Positions 1 to 10,358 of a stretch of 42,245 nt of DNA are shown here, piece after piece; the first letter of the stretch is position 1; each line of letters opens with the position of its first letter. Source of the stretch: an uncultured Verrucomicrobiota bacterium (GTDB lineage: Bacteria; Verrucomicrobiota; Verrucomicrobiia; Chthoniobacterales; JACTMZ01). The notes under the pieces are model-generated. The model saw nothing but the letters and a program-made list of their open reading frames with translations. It was not told the origin of the DNA and ran no database searches. The translations under genes and the position numbers were made by a program. The stretch is taken from NCBI GenBank assembly GCA_903953565.1, contig CAJBKE010000060.1:1-42245 (forward strand), given 5' to 3'.

Positions 1-2
1 AC

Positions 3-308
3 AACCCCGAGCTCCCGTGGAAGACCGCGGCCTTCAGTCAGTATCCGCGCAAGTCCGACGGACAGGCCTTGATGGGCTACAGCATGCGCACCGACCGCTA
101 CCGCTTCACCGTTTGGGTCGACCGCGATGACCATACCAAGGTGGATGCGATCGAACTTTACGATCACCAGACCGACCCGGAGGAGAACGCCAACGTGGCC
201 AAGGATCCGGCCAATGCCGAACTGGTCAAATCCTTGATGAAGCAGTGGGAAGGCGGTTGGCAGGCGGCGAAACCGCCGGCCCAAAGCGTCACCTCTGCCG
301 AGGGATAA
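3..308 (+). CDS. Sulfatase, C-terminal end only (iduronate-2-sulfatase-like)
   Basis: This is the last 101 codons of a gene that enters from the left edge. The visible tail contains AFSQYPR, MGYSMRTDRYRFTVWV and ELYDHQTDPEENANVA. These resemble the C-terminal subdomain of family S1 sulfatases of the iduronate-2-sulfatase type, where the ELYDxxxDPxENxN segment is characteristic. Such enzymes remove sulfate esters from glycosaminoglycans or other sulfated glycans and are normally exported. The catalytic Cys/Ser-x-Pro-x-Arg site would lie upstream of the window and cannot be checked. The gene ends at a strong intrinsic terminator, so it closes its own transcript. Its closeness to a PL6/PL8 lyase gene supports sulfated-glycan breakdown, but the substrate is inferred. 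Confidence 0.82.
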   Translation, partial: NPELPWKTAAFSQYPRKSDGQALMGYSMRTDRYRFTVWVDRDDHTKVDAIELYDHQTDPEENANVAKDPANAELVKSLMKQWEGGWQAAKPPAQSVTSAEG

Positions 309-324
309 ACGGCGGTATCATTGC

Positions 325-363
325 AAAAGCACCCGCGCGGCAACGCGCGGGTGCTTTCGTTTG
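325..363 (+). terminator. Intrinsic terminator after the sulfatase gene
   Basis: A perfect 14-bp stem (AAAGCACCCGCGCG at 326-339 paired with 344-357) closes a 4-nt loop GCAA. It is followed by a short T-rich run, TTTCGTTT. It lies 17 nt after the sulfatase stop codon. The A-tract on the 5' side means it could also work on the minus strand. Confidence 0.9.
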
Positions 364-667
364 GGCACGAGTTGATAGGCTGGAAGGCGAGGGGCCTCCT
401 GAACCAATCGTCTTCGGCTCTCGGCAAACCACAAGGCGAAGAGCGACGTCACGTGAGATGGAGCCGGAAAGCAAATCAAGACGGGGACACCGCGGTTTAC
501 CCGAGTCGCCGCAATGCGCCGAACTTCCGACGAAACGGCCGATTCGCGCGCCCCATGGCAGTTTCGAAAATGTCGTAACCGCTTGGTGTCGCCGAGTCAC
601 TCCGGGGCGCGTTGAGCCAACGGATTCGCGGATAGAGTGCCGCCGCGACAGAAAATCTCAAGCCGCT
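364..667. other. Convergent intergenic stretch with no recognised gene
   Basis: This gap lies between the sulfatase terminator and the end of the minus-strand EF-hand gene. Open frames cross it, but none has family resemblance, a credible start or a convincing composition. I see no further repeat or hairpin here. Confidence 0.5.
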
Positions 668-997
668 CTATTCGTCACTGCCGCCGCCATCGTTCGCAGC
701 CTTGTCGTCCTTCTTGTCCTTCTTCACCGCGCTGGCTTTGAACTCGTCGAGGCTCACCGAACCGTTGGCGTCGGCGTCCATCTTGGTGAATTTCTTGGCC
801 GCTTTCTCCGGGTCCTTTTGTCCCCTCGGCGATGCCACGAACTCTTCTTTGGTCATCGATCCGTCGCTGTTCGCGTCGATTTTGGCAAAGGCCGTGGCGG
901 GATCAGCTTTGGGTTTGTCCGCGCCCTCTTCGGCCCGGGCCGTAAGGAGAAGTGCGGAGGTGGCAACAACAACCAGAGCGAGAAAAGTGCGTTTCAT
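668..997 (-). CDS. Secreted EF-hand calcium-binding protein, 109 aa
   Basis: The start at 997 (MKRTFLALVVV) is chosen because it gives a clean signal peptide ending near TARA|EEG. Two canonical EF-hand loops follow: DANSDGSMTKEE (about residues 41-52) and DADANGSVSLDE (about 74-85). Each has Asp/Asn/Ser at the ligand positions, Gly at position 6 and Glu at 12. The C-terminus is a charged Lys/Asp tail. It probably binds calcium outside the cytoplasm; no enzymatic role is visible. It lies 87 bp downstream of the giant lyase gene on the same strand but has its own TGATAAATATTA motif 8 nt before the start, so it may be transcribed separately. Small EF-hand proteins of this type are common in Verrucomicrobiota and Planctomycetota. 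Confidence 0.85.
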   Translation of the reverse strand: MKRTFLALVVVATSALLLTARAEEGADKPKADPATAFAKIDANSDGSMTKEEFVASPRGQKDPEKAAKKFTKMDADANGSVSLDEFKASAVKKDKKDDKAANDGGGSDE

Positions 998-1005
998 AAG
1001 GCCAT

Positions 1006-1017
1006 TAATATTTATCA
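1006..1017 (-). promoter_or_regulatory. AT-rich TGATAAATATTA motif upstream of EF-hand gene
   Basis: The minus strand reads TGATAAATATTA, ending 8 nt before the ATG. The identical 12-mer occurs upstream of the HTH gene (20835-20846). It is probably a promoter -10 region or an operator. If it is a -10, the transcript would have almost no leader. Confidence 0.5.
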
Positions 1018-1084
1018 GAACAGCCGCGGACTCAAGTGGAAACTGCCCCAAGGGCAGCGACAAGGCCCACGCTTTTCGTGGGCG

Positions 1085-4000
1085 TCAGGGCGTGTAACCG
1101 GTCTCCAGCTTGATGAACACTTTGGTGTTGGTGGAGCGATCCAAGGTGAAGACTTTGCGCTCGCAGCCGACCGGAACATTGGCTTGGCTCACGCTCTCGG
1201 CCGCGCCCGTGGTGGCGACAGGATAATCCCAGGCTCCACCCAGCGAGGTGGTGGCGCGCGGAGTGATGGTGAGCTTCGGATCGTCGGTGCGCACCACGGC
1301 TGTCAGCGAGAAGGTCGACGCCGCGAGAGAGACGAAAGGTTGCTGGCTGGTCGCCGTCGAGTTGCTGGCCCCGCCGATGGCATACTTGGACAGCAACTCG
1401 GGTGTCATGGTGGAACTATTCCCGTTCCAAGTGGAGAAGCCCGAGGCCGCCGAAGTGACCGTCAACGCTTTCTCCACGGGGGCTGCCGCATCGTATTGGC
1501 CATCGCCCGCTTGTGTCGCCGTGATCGTCGTGGATCCCGCTGCGATGATCGTGAGCGTCGATCCGCTGACCGTGGCCACCGCGGGGTTCGAACTGGTGAA
1601 TGTGACCGGCAGCGACGAGGTCGCCGTGGCGCTCAGGATGCGCGTTGTGTCCGCGGTGGCAGTTGCCGGGTCGAGGATGAAGGTGATGGATTGCGTCGCC
1701 TTGGCTACCGATTGCACGGTGAGGACCACTTGACCATCGGCACCGGTCCCGCCCCTGCATTGCGAACCGACGGAGGACCCGCGAGCCCCGCCGCCGCCGC
1801 CGCCGGGTGCGCTGCCGGGGAAACCATCGCCGTTTCCGGAGGAATCCTTTCCATTTCCGCCCGCACCGCCCCCGGTCACAGCGGTTGAGCCCAAGTAGGA
1901 TGTTGCGCTGGTGCCCGCGGCGCCTGTTCCGGCGCTTCCTCCACCGCCTCCTCCCGTATTGATCGGGCTCCCTTGCCCGGCGAGACCGCTGCCGCCGGCA
2001 TAAACGACATCTCCCACGCTTCCCGCGGAACTTCCCGCACCTCCGCTCCCGACAATGCCCGACCCGGAGCTTATGACACTCTGCCCTCCCATTCCCCCAT
2101 TGGCCAGACAGTTGGTGGCAGAATCCGAACCGAACCATGTAGCGCCGCCGGGGATAGCCGTCAGGCTGGGTGATAGAGCGCTCACCCCACCCGCCCCGAT
2201 GGTAATGGTGTAGCTCGATCCGGGAGTGACCGGGACCGTGTTTCTCTTGGCATAGGCACCGCCTGCGCCGCCGCCGCCGAAAGCATTGCCGTTAACCGGC
2301 TTTGATCCGCTCCCGCCCGCACCGCCCGCGCCCCAACATTCCACTTGCACTGCGGTGACATTCGCCGGGCAAGTCCAGGTGGTGGAACTGTTGTAGGTGT
2401 AGGAAATATCCGAGGTGGCACCGGCGACGGTGATGGTCAAGTTCGCGTAGCCCGTGCCCGTGGAGCTGGTGGCGGAGATTGTGGCCGTGTATGTGCCGCT
2501 TTGTGTCGGTGTGCCGCTGATCACGCCGCTCAACGCATTGATGCTCAAGCCGGGCGGCAATCCCGTGGCGTCGAAGGAGGTCGGGTTATTGTCCGCCGTG
2601 ACTTGGAAACTGAGCGGTTTCCCATTGATCGCGACCATCTCGGGATTGCTTGTGATCACGGGCGAGGGGGCGAGGGAGAAAGAGGCGTTGAAAGACTTTC
2701 CTTTGGATCCACTGACATTGACGGAGAGTGTGATTGGACTGGTTCCAGTTACGGTTACACCGGGGTCGGACGACAGCGTGCCGAGCGATGTGCGGCCATT
2801 GAGAGTGACCGTGATCGTGCCGTTGTTGCTCTGCGTCGGATCGGACACACCGACGGAAATGCTGTTGTAGGTTTCCTTCACGATGACGGAACATTGCTTG
2901 TTCACGGTGATGAAGTCGGCTGTGCCGCCGGTATCGGGACCGCTGGTTTTCGCCCAGAAATTCGCCGCAACCACACCCAGCACCTTGCTCTTCACCGCTT
3001 GGATGCCGGTGGTCGCGCTGGTTGGTTCCGTATTGGAAAGAATGGAAATATCCGGGTTGGCCGCGTAGGCCTTCACGCTGCTCGCCTTCCGATTCGGAAG
3101 AATGACATAAGCATACTTCGCATTCGTCGGATTCACCCCATGCTTGCTCACGATCTGGAGATAATAATCCGTGTAGATGGCAGGGTCGGAATCCGTCGGG
3201 TTGATCGTCGTCCAAGCGCCTGACCCGGATACGAATTGGGCCTGCAGGTTGGAGGCGCCCTCCGGGAAGTAATACCCGGCCACGCCGTCCAAGGCGCACC
3301 AAGTCGGACTCGTGCTCGTGCTGACCGTCGCGGGATTGGCCCAGGTCGTTGGTGCAGCGAGAGAATACGCAGTGTCCGCAATGTTGAACGTCGTCGCTCC
3401 AGTGGTCTTCAACTTGCGGTTCTCAATGGTGGTATCCACTTGACCGCCGCTGGTGCAGGTGATGCCGGCTCCAAGGCACACAATTTTATCATCCAGCATG
3501 AACCAAGACTTTTTGGCGTAAAGTTGGGTTCCCGCCGGATGCGCCGACATTCCGGCCACCCCGTAGGCTTTGTTGACTTGCGCGCCGCCGGCCCAGTTCT
3601 GGTCCGTGACCGCATCGTCCGGAGTCGCGCTCAGGTCTGCCGTCGTTCCGGGAAGGCGATACCAGTCCACCGTCGCCCAGTAGGTGTCCATATATTGGGT
3701 GTCCGGATTATCCAAATACAGGTAGGTTACCCCCGCTCCCGTGTACCAACCCTTCAGATTGGTCGGCGAGGTGGTATTGATTTCATAACCGCCCACTCGG
3801 GTGGAGGACATGCTGAGACCAAAACTGAATGCATCGCGATGCATGGCCACGCGGTCCATGGAGGCGAAGTGATATTGGCCCGGTGTCACTTGGGGCGAAT
3901 CGGCAAAGGCAAGAAGCTCGGCTGCTATCCCGCTCGGGGCAAAAGTGGCCACGGAGCGCATGGCTCTCAGTGCCGCGGCTCCCTCTTTGGCTTCATCCGA

Positions 4001-7000
4001 GGACGAGGAAGCGATGGCCCGGCCGCGCACCATGTCCATCATGGCACCTTGATACATCAGCGGCATGGTGCCCTCGGTGATCCAGCCATACATGTTCGAG
4101 AGATTGGGGTCGGTGATTTCCCAAGGGGAGCCGTCGAGCAGTTGAACCAGGATGGCAATATTCTCGATCAACTCCTGACCATACGTCCCAGTGTAGGGAA
4201 TATTGTAATGGAAGATGAAGGAACCATCAGCGTACCAACCGTCCCCGCTCGTGACCTGCGCAAACACGCTGTCCCCGGACGAATCCAGTGGATTGTTGCC
4301 GCTTAGATTTCCCTGGGCCTCATCGAGCAAAAGGGTGCCACTGACAACATAATCGGTCTGGGGATTGACAGGATGGCCTGCGGTGTTGTGCCAGAAGCGG
4401 GTGACAGTCGTCGTGTTGGTGCCGAGCAGGATACCTTGCACCGCTGCGACGAGAGCCACGTTGGAAGTGTTCGCGCCGGTCAGGGCGCCCCACCAGAAAT
4501 AGTCTTTGAAGTTAACACTATTGGGTCCGAAATTGTAGACCGCTTTGACGTAGTTCGCGATTTGGGTCGAGCTCAACGCGCCGGGATTGGAGAGGAGCAG
4601 AATCGCCGCGTTGTTCAGCGATTGCGGACCCGCGATCTCCCAATCGTACCAGTTCCCGAAAACCGTGCCCGTTGCGGTGTAAACATTCGATGTCAGCCAA
4701 TCCAAAGCACCCGCAATGGCTGCCAAGAGGGCGGGATCCTGGTACAGCGCGCATCCTTGTATCGCGTAGGCTTGAGCCATGTATTCGAGCCGCTTGAAAG
4801 AATCCGCGATGTTCCCCGAAGCGACGTCCGCGCTCACTACTCCTGTCTGAGCTGTCTGGGCGGCAAGCGGCAGGTCGCTCCAAATGGCAACAAGCGGCAA
4901 TGCGGTCGCACCCGTTCCGCCGCCGCCAGTTATGGTGACGGTGGGAGTGGTGGTGTAACCCGATCCGCCGCTCGTGACTGCGATCGCCGAAACTTTCCCC
5001 GCCGCAACCGTCGCTGTGGCCGTGGCCCCGCTGCCACCGCCTCCGGTGATCTGCACCGTGGGAGCGCTGGTGTAACCCGATCCGCCGCTGATCACTTTGA
5101 TCCCGGTGATGGTGTAGAGCATCGTCGTTTGATAACCGGATGCTCGGGTGTTGATGCTCGCGGTTGTCTTGGAACTGATTACATCCGCAACCAGCGTATC
5201 CCGCCACTTGGTGCGTAGAGTATTGAATTCCTCCGCTGTGGGTGTCGGTGGCGGTGTAGGTGTTGGCGTCGGTGTGGGCGTGGGTGTTGGTGTGGCAACA
5301 GCGGCGAGAATGAGCGCGTTGCCCGAGACGGTCAGTTGGTGGCTGCTCACCGCGGGTTCAAGTGTGGCGGCGCTGGTGACCGACGCGGCTGTGACCAAGG
5401 TATAGTTCGACCCGGCCAGCGGTGATCCGACAATGTTGACCTTGGACCCCGCCTCGAGAGCAAGCGCTGCGCCGGAGATTATCGCGGAGGCGGTTCCGGG
5501 ATTGGTCAGCGCGATTTCGAGGATCGCGTTGGATTTCACCGTGACGGCGGAAGATCCGCTTCCGCCCAGCGCCAGTCTTCCCGCCTCGACGACGGTTGCT
5601 CCGGTGTAGCTGTTGCTGCCGGAGAACGATAGTCTTCCGCCCCCCCGTTTGGTCATGGCATAAGCCGAGCTGGTGGAGGTCTGCTGGATGTTGCAGGGGA
5701 TGTTCAAGGTGCAACCGGTCGCGATCTGCAGGATGCCGCTGTTGCGGAGCTCCAAAACGGCGGGTATGGAGTTGCTCGCGCTCTGCGGGGAAAGGGTCAG
5801 GCTCGAGTTGTTGGTCAAAAAGGCCATTTCGTTTTCCACTCCGGTGACGGTGTTGGTGAAGGGGGAAGTGTCCGTGCCGCCGGTGTTTCCCATCTTGTAA
5901 GTGGTTTCGGAGCCGATATTGGTCCGCACGGAACTGAGCGTGTAATTCAATCCATTGGTAACGTTCCAGGATTTGCCATTGATGTTGCCCGCGCTGGTGG
6001 TGAGATTGGTCGCGCTGGAGGAGAAGACCAGATCGGTGTAAGAACCGCCGCTCGATGATGCGGTTGGCGCGGCCCCCAGACTCCAGCTCGTCGCCGTGTT
6101 CAGACTCGGGTCGTTTCCGGAAAAGATATTGGGCGGCGCGGGAGCGATGGTGATGGTGACATCCAAGGAACCGGTTCCGGCCGAGTTGCCCGCATAGATC
6201 GTCACCAGAAAAACACCGCTCTGGTTGGGCGTTCCGGAAATCGCTCCGGTGGCTGGATTGAAGGACAATCCCGTCGGTAAGGTCCCTTCGCAAACATAGA
6301 TGTCGGGCAACTCCGAAGTGGTGGTGTTGTAGGTGAAAGCGTAGCCGGCCTGCCCGCTGGCGGTGGACGGACTCGTGATGATCGGTGCCGACGGCGCGGG
6401 GACGACCACATCGGTCGGCATGTCCGAAACGACGACGTTGTCGATGAGCCAGTTGCCCGTGTTGGCGGTGCTGGTGTTGAAACAGAGCCGTCCGAGGTTG
6501 TTGTTTCCGATTAAGGTGACGCCGGGGGAGGCAGAGTTGTCGACTGCTGCCAGATTCAACCCATACATGCCGATGAAGCCGCGGTTGAGAAAAACGGCGA
6601 GGCTGTTGGTGTCCAGTGTCCGCACGTTGCCGTCCGGCCCCACGAAGTTGATCGTGTTTGCGTCGTGATCGTTGGCAAAGAGATGGACGGTCTGCTTGTT
6701 GGTGAGGTTGTAGGTAAAGCCATTCGTCGTCGCCCCCTTGACCGACCAGGCAGGTGTGGTCAGCGAGCCAAACTGGTTGAATTCCAAAGCCGCGATTCGT
6801 TTTGAGGCGCTTCCCCCCGCAGTGGTGTTCGCGGTATTCCAAGCGGCCAAGCCGACGATAAGTGGCATATCACCCGAGGCACTGGGCGCGGCGTTATTCA
6901 AAATCTCGAAGCTGGCCGCCAAATAGGACTGCCCTGAAGCACCGGCATTGAATTCCAGCTGTCCCGAGTTCGTCGAAGTATCGTTGAACCAGGCCACTTT

Positions 7001-10000
7001 TCCAGCCGCTCCGCCGATGATGCTGTTCCCCGCCGAGTTGGTCACTTGGCCCGACGCCTTGATCCCGCTGGTCACGCTTGAGGGTGCCACCAGAGGAACG
7101 GGAGCTCCGTTGGTGTAGTTCTCAAAAGTCTCAAACACGTATGGCTCGACCACATTGAGGTTCAAGGTGGCGCTGCCGGTGCCGGCAGAATTCGCGGCGG
7201 TGAGAGTGACGGCGAACAAACCCGAGACGGACGGCGTTCCCGCAATTTTTCCGGTCACAGTGTCGACGGTCAGCCCCGCGGGAAGATTGGACGCGCCGAA
7301 GCTGGTGGCATCGCGCGAAGCGGTGATTTGGTAACGGAACGGCAGGCCCCGCTGCGCCGTCACGGTGGTGGCGCTGGTGATATCGGGCACCACGGCGGTG
7401 ACCGTGAGTATTTGCTGCACCGGGGAGGCGGCCTGGTAATTCGTGTCCCCGGATTGGCTCGCGGTGATCCAAGTCGAACCGGATCCGTTGATGGTGACCG
7501 TGCTGCCGTCAATGACAGCCACGTTGGGGTCGGAGCTTTCATAGCCGACGGGAAGATCGGTCGATGTGTTGCTCTCGGACAGCGAGTAGGCCGAGAGTGC
7601 GACCGGAGGATCTGTCTCCAACGCCGGGTCCAGAGCACCGAAAACGATCGACTGCCTTCTCCTCGGGTCCTGGGTCGCCGTGGTGGAGCCGTAGATTTCA
7701 GACTCGGTGACGTGGATGTAACCGTTGCTGGTGGAATTCCCCCAACAAACCAATCGCACATAGCGGCCCGAAGCGCTGCCGAGGTTCACTGTCTGGAAGC
7801 CGTTGGTGAAGCCGTTGGTCGCGGAATTTGTCCTGGGAAGGATCGTCGTCCAACTGTTGGTGTTGGTCCCGCTATCGATCCGATAAGTGTAGGTGCGGGT
7901 GGAGCCGTTGTACCAATTCAGTTTCAGCGAGGTCAGGTTCTTGTTCTCGCCGAGATCCCACCAGATCCAGGCGCAGTCCTTGCCGAAGTTGGTCCCGTTG
8001 GTGTTCGGGTTCTTCGAGGTCACCGTGGTGCTCCACCGGGTGTTGGTCGCCCCGTCGTAGGAATAGGACGTTTTGGACCCGGAAGACGTGCTGAAGGCTT
8101 TGACACTACTGATCGTCAGTTTTGCACCGCCACTTGAAGCCACCGCGAGGATGTAGGCTTTCTCGGCGTAGTCGGGTCCGATGGCATCACTGTCTGTCAC
8201 GCGCGCCGTGAACGTGTAGTTGCCGATGGTCGTCGGTGTTCCGGAGAGAATGCCCCCGCCGGAAAGCGTCAGACCCGGAGGGAGGCTGCCGCTGCTGATG
8301 CTCCAGACCAGAAGTCCGTCGCCGCCGCTGGCTTGCATGAGTTGGTAGTAGGAGGTTCCCACGCTGCCGCCGGCTATTGCCGCGGTCAAAATAGTCGGCC
8401 TGCTGTCGCCGCTGCCCGCCACGGGGTAGGACGAGGGACCGCCGTCGAAAACCACGCCCACTTCGCTTTTGAGCAGAGGCTTGAGCCCGCTGCCCGCGAT
8501 CCCCGACTCGAAGCAACCGATGTCGATGTTGTTCGTCGGACGGGCGAGAGCGCGGATATCCGTGGTGGCGGCGAGGGTGTCCGTCCCTTTGTTCAAGATC
8601 GGGCTGTTGGTCGCGGGAATCTTGTAGTTGTCGAAGTTGCTGGTGATCAGCGGACTGGCGGTCGTGTAAGTGCTGTTGCTCAGGCCGTTCCATCCGTATT
8701 TGCCCGAGCTGGTTTCGTAAATGTAGTTGGCTCCCGAGCCTCCGAGCACGATGGGCGTGTAGCCCGTCACATTGCTCGTCTCCCGGTTGATCGCGCTGGT
8801 GGTCGCGCTGTTGCCACCCTGCCAGACGTTGTTGAACATCTGCACGTTGGTCGGCGACTTCGCCACGTAGGCGCCGCTGCTGTTGGTGAGGCTGTCGTTG
8901 GAAAGCAGACCCAAGCTCATCTCTTTGCAGTTGATGAACGTGTTGTTGTAAATCTTCGCGTTGTGGGCCGGCTGGTAGGAACCGGTGTTGCCGATGTTGT
9001 TGGCCGGATTGCCAGCGTTGTAATCCGATTCGCCCGACATGACACAAAGAGAGGCGCGGATTCCGTCCCCGACGACGTTGGCGATGTAGTTGTTGCGTAC
9101 GATCTGGTCGGGGCCGATCACGCGTATGCCAGCCTGATTGTCGCTGGCGGTGCCGAGCACGATGTTCGTTCCGTTGGTGTAGTAGCCGCCACCAAAGATG
9201 AAGTTCCCCTCGACCGTGCTACCCGCGCCGCTGCGGAAGCAGATGCCGCCTTGGCTTTCGAGGACGGTGTTGTTGAGGATTTTGTTGCCCTTGGATTTGA
9301 TCGAGATGATCTCCGGTTCGCCCGCGGTCTGCCCGTCCATCCGCCAGATGGAACGGTAGAAGACGTTGCGCTCGATGGTGACCTGCATGTCGAAGGTCTG
9401 GACATCACCTACGCCGATGCGGAGGGATTCGAAGCCGTTGTCCAAATCGCTACTCGTATTCTGGGGAACCGCGTAGCGCGGTCCGAAGTAGCAGTAGCGC
9501 ACCTTGTGCGAACGCGGGACGCTCACCCCGCCTTCCGCGGTGTTGGGCAGGAACGCGACGGTGGCGTTGCGGATCGTGTCGGGCCGCTCGGTGAGGGTGC
9601 AATATTCGATGGTGGCATAAAATCCCTGGATGTAGATCCACTTGCCGTCCGTGTTGCCTGCGGAGCAGCCGTTGAAGCGGAGGTGCGACAGCGTCATGTA
9701 GCGGGAACCCGAAGCGGTGCCCACCAGGTAGGACGAGCCGGCCAAAATTCCACTGTTCGCGTTGAAGTCCAAACCGGCCAAGGTGATGCCGCGCCCCGAA
9801 AGCGTGATCTGGGATGGGGCATTGACGACCACGCCGCCCGGCGTGACGGCGTAGATCAGGATCGGATTGTTTTTCGCCGTCGTGTCATCGGAAATCGAGC
9901 TCTCCAGCGTCTTGTTCATTGCGCCGTAGGTTCCGCTGTTCAACTGCACAACGTCACCCGCGTTCAACCGCGGCAGATTGTTGAAGTCCGCCGCGTTGTT

Positions 10001-10111
10001 GACCGTGTAAGTGGCGCTAATGGCCGGTTGGATGAGCACGGCAAAAGCGAGCGCCGCAAGACAGCGTCGGGCGCGGTTCCAGGATCGGTGGGTTCTAGGG
10101 GAAAAGAACAT
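1085..10111 (-). CDS. Giant secreted bifunctional polysaccharide lyase (PL6 + PL8), 3008 aa
   Basis: The signal peptide (about 1-33) is followed by a PL6 right-handed beta-helix (about 34-540). It has NGFESLRIG, then EPEIISIKS with Lys272 and Arg293; this 21-residue spacing is that of the catalytic Lys/Arg pair in chondroitinase B and PL6 alginate lyases. Linking modules follow: putative Ig (570-655), F5/8-type C discoidin-like (665-810), Ig-like (820-990), LamG-like (990-1233), Ig (1240-1323), a beta-strand repeat region (1327-1603) and a Thr-Pro linker (1607-1629). The PL8 region (1630-2484) has [19 protein letters not shown] (Asn1881), GSFIFHYN (His1968), Tyr1977 and Arg2031. The 9- and 54-residue His-Tyr-Arg spacings match chondroitin AC and hyaluronate lyases. 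An Ig domain, a Gly-rich region (2567-2795), another Ig and a unique tail end it. Expected activity: beta-elimination of uronic-acid polysaccharides, probably dermatan/chondroitin sulfate. Substrate is inferred; family assignments are strong. Confidence 0.9.
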   Translation of the reverse strand: MFFSPRTHRSWNRARRCLAALAFAVLIQPAISATYTVNNAADFNNLPRLNAGDVVQLNSGTYGAMNKTLESSISDDTTAKNNPILIYAVTPGGVVVNAPSQITLSGRGITLAGLDFNANSGILAGSSYLVGTASGSRYMTLSHLRFNGCSAGNTDGKWIYIQGFYATIEYCTLTERPDTIRNATVAFLPNTAEGGVSVPRSHKVRYCYFGPRYAVPQNTSSDLDNGFESLRIGVGDVQTFDMQVTIERNVFYRSIWRMDGQTAGEPEIISIKSKGNKILNNTVLESQGGICFRSGAGSTVEGNFIFGGGYYTNGTNIVLGTASDNQAGIRVIGPDQIVRNNYIANVVGDGIRASLCVMSGESDYNAGNPANNIGNTGSYQPAHNAKIYNNTFINCKEMSLGLLSNDSLTNSSGAYVAKSPTNVQMFNNVWQGGNSATTSAINRETSNVTGYTPIVLGGSGANYIYETSSGKYGWNGLSNSTYTTASPLITSNFDNYKIPATNSPILNKGTDTLAATTDIRALARPTNNIDIGCFESGIAGSGLKPLLKSEVGVVFDGGPSSYPVAGSGDSRPTILTAAIAGGSVGTSYYQLMQASGGDGLLVWSISSGSLPPGLTLSGGGILSGTPTTIGNYTFTARVTDSDAIGPDYAEKAYILAVASSGGAKLTISSVKAFSTSSGSKTSYSYDGATNTRWSTTVTSKNPNTNGTNFGKDCAWIWWDLGENKNLTSLKLNWYNGSTRTYTYRIDSGTNTNSWTTILPRTNSATNGFTNGFQTVNLGSASGRYVRLVCWGNSTSNGYIHVTESEIYGSTTATQDPRRRQSIVFGALDPALETDPPVALSAYSLSESNTSTDLPVGYESSDPNVAVIDGSTVTINGSGSTWITASQSGDTNYQAASPVQQILTVTAVVPDITSATTVTAQRGLPFRYQITASRDATSFGASNLPAGLTVDTVTGKIAGTPSVSGLFAVTLTAANSAGTGSATLNLNVVEPYVFETFENYTNGAPVPLVAPSSVTSGIKASGQVTNSAGNSIIGGAAGKVAWFNDTSTNSGQLEFNAGASGQSYLAASFEILNNAAPSASGDMPLIVGLAAWNTANTTAGGSASKRIAALEFNQFGSLTTPAWSVKGATTNGFTYNLTNKQTVHLFANDHDANTINFVGPDGNVRTLDTNSLAVFLNRGFIGMYGLNLAAVDNSASPGVTLIGNNNLGRLCFNTSTANTGNWLIDNVVVSDMPTDVVVPAPSAPIITSPSTASGQAGYAFTYNTTTSELPDIYVCEGTLPTGLSFNPATGAISGTPNQSGVFLVTIYAGNSAGTGSLDVTITIAPAPPNIFSGNDPSLNTATSWSLGAAPTASSSGGSYTDLVFSSSATNLTTSAGNINGKSWNVTNGLNYTLSSVRTNIGSETTYKMGNTGGTDTSPFTNTVTGVENEMAFLTNNSSLTLSPQSASNSIPAVLELRNSGILQIATGCTLNIPCNIQQTSTSSAYAMTKRGGGRLSFSGSNSYTGATVVEAGRLALGGSGSSAVTVKSNAILEIALTNPGTASAIISGAALALEAGSKVNIVGSPLAGSNYTLVTAASVTSAATLEPAVSSHQLTVSGNALILAAVATPTPTPTPTPTPTPPPTPTAEEFNTLRTKWRDTLVADVISSKTTASINTRASGYQTTMLYTITGIKVISGGSGYTSAPTVQITGGGGSGATATATVAAGKVSAIAVTSGGSGYTTTPTVTITGGGGTGATALPLVAIWSDLPLAAQTAQTGVVSADVASGNIADSFKRLEYMAQAYAIQGCALYQDPALLAAIAGALDWLTSNVYTATGTVFGNWYDWEIAGPQSLNNAAILLLSNPGALSSTQIANYVKAVYNFGPNSVNFKDYFWWGALTGANTSNVALVAAVQGILLGTNTTTVTRFWHNTAGHPVNPQTDYVVSGTLLLDEAQGNLSGNNPLDSSGDSVFAQVTSGDGWYADGSFIFHYNIPYTGTYGQELIENIAILVQLLDGSPWEITDPNLSNMYGWITEGTMPLMYQGAMMDMVRGRAIASSSSDEAKEGAAALRAMRSVATFAPSGIAAELLAFADSPQVTPGQYHFASMDRVAMHRDAFSFGLSMSSTRVGGYEINTTSPTNLKGWYTGAGVTYLYLDNPDTQYMDTYWATVDWYRLPGTTADLSATPDDAVTDQNWAGGAQVNKAYGVAGMSAHPAGTQLYAKKSWFMLDDKIVCLGAGITCTSGGQVDTTIENRKLKTTGATTFNIADTAYSLAAPTTWANPATVSTSTSPTWCALDGVAGYYFPEGASNLQAQFVSGSGAWTTINPTDSDPAIYTDYYLQIVSKHGVNPTNAKYAYVILPNRKASSVKAYAANPDISILSNTEPTSATTGIQAVKSKVLGVVAANFWAKTSGPDTGGTADFITVNKQCSVIVKETYNSISVGVSDPTQSNNGTITVTLNGRTSLGTLSSDPGVTVTGTSPITLSVNVSGSKGKSFNASFSLAPSPVITSNPEMVAINGKPLSFQVTADNNPTSFDATGLPPGLSINALSGVISGTPTQSGTYTATISATSSTGTGYANLTITVAGATSDISYTYNSSTTWTCPANVTAVQVECWGAGGAGGSGSKPVNGNAFGGGGAGGAYAKRNTVPVTPGSSYTITIGAGGVSALSPSLTAIPGGATWFGSDSATNCLANGGMGGQSVISSGSGIVGSGGAGSSAGSVGDVVYAGGSGLAGQGSPINTGGGGGGSAGTGAAGTSATSYLGSTAVTGGGAGGNGKDSSGNGDGFPGSAPGGGGGGARGSSVGSQCRGGTGADGQVVLTVQSVAKATQSITFILDPATATADTTRILSATATSSLPVTFTSSNPAVATVSGSTLTIIAAGSTTITATQAGDGQYDAAAPVEKALTVTSAASGFSTWNGNSSTMTPELLSKYAIGGASNSTATSQQPFVSLAASTFSLTAVVRTDDPKLTITPRATTSLGGAWDYPVATTGAAESVSQANVPVGCERKVFTLDRSTNTKVFIKLETGYTP
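4905..5090 (-). repeat. Tandem Gly-rich direct repeat inserted near the start of the PL8 region
   Basis: Two consecutive units of about 31 residues encode [18 protein letters not shown] and [18 protein letters not shown], each followed by GATA-type residues. They lie at about residues 1674-1737 of the giant lyase, interrupting the N-terminal part of the PL8 helical domain. The DNA copies are also similar, so this is a recent tandem duplication. Confidence 0.7.
5225..5294 (-). repeat. Hexamer microsatellite encoding a Thr-Pro linker
   Basis: Degenerate repeats of GGTGTN on the plus strand encode alternating Thr-Pro (about residues 1607-1629) between the beta-strand repeat region and the PL8 region. 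This is a typical flexible linker and a likely slippage site. Confidence 0.75.
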
Positions 10112-10149
10112 GGGGAAAAGGTAGGGAGTGACGTTCAGCCTGAGGCCGT

Positions 10150-10160
10150 ATAATTATTAT
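10150..10160 (-). promoter_or_regulatory. AT-rich motif upstream of the giant lyase gene
   Basis: The minus strand reads ATAATAATTAT, 39 nt upstream of the ATG at 10111. It is one of a set of similar AT-rich motifs before genes in this window and is a candidate -10 region or operator. The rest of the 247-bp divergent gap (10112-10358) is GC-rich and shows no other clear signal. Confidence 0.4.
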
Positions 10161-10358
10161 GAAGATGACCCCAATAAGCACCGAGTCAATATCCCTAAAC
10201 TCACCCGAATACGGGGTTTGCGCAAGAGGGGCGGGGCCGATTAGCGCCACCTGGCGGTCGTGCGAATGGTTAAACAAAAAAGCACCGCGCCGGCGCGCCC
10301 GGCGAACAGAGTGCAGCTGCGCCCTCCGGCACTACTAAGAGTGGAGTCTCAATCGCAA

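Noticed and set aside
245-1888. A 547-codon plus-strand frame spanning the terminator, EF-hand gene and lyase end
   Set aside because: It runs through a strong terminator and antisense to two well-supported genes; its product is Arg/Gly-rich with no motif.
1725-2410. Gly-rich region of the giant lyase as a separate collagen-like gene
   Set aside because: It is in frame with the rest of the 3008-residue protein, without an internal start context or stop.
8333-10153. A 606-codon plus-strand frame opposite the giant lyase gene
   Set aside because: It lies wholly antisense to the PL6 and discoidin coding sequence, has no family features, and is explained by high GC in the third codon position of the true gene.
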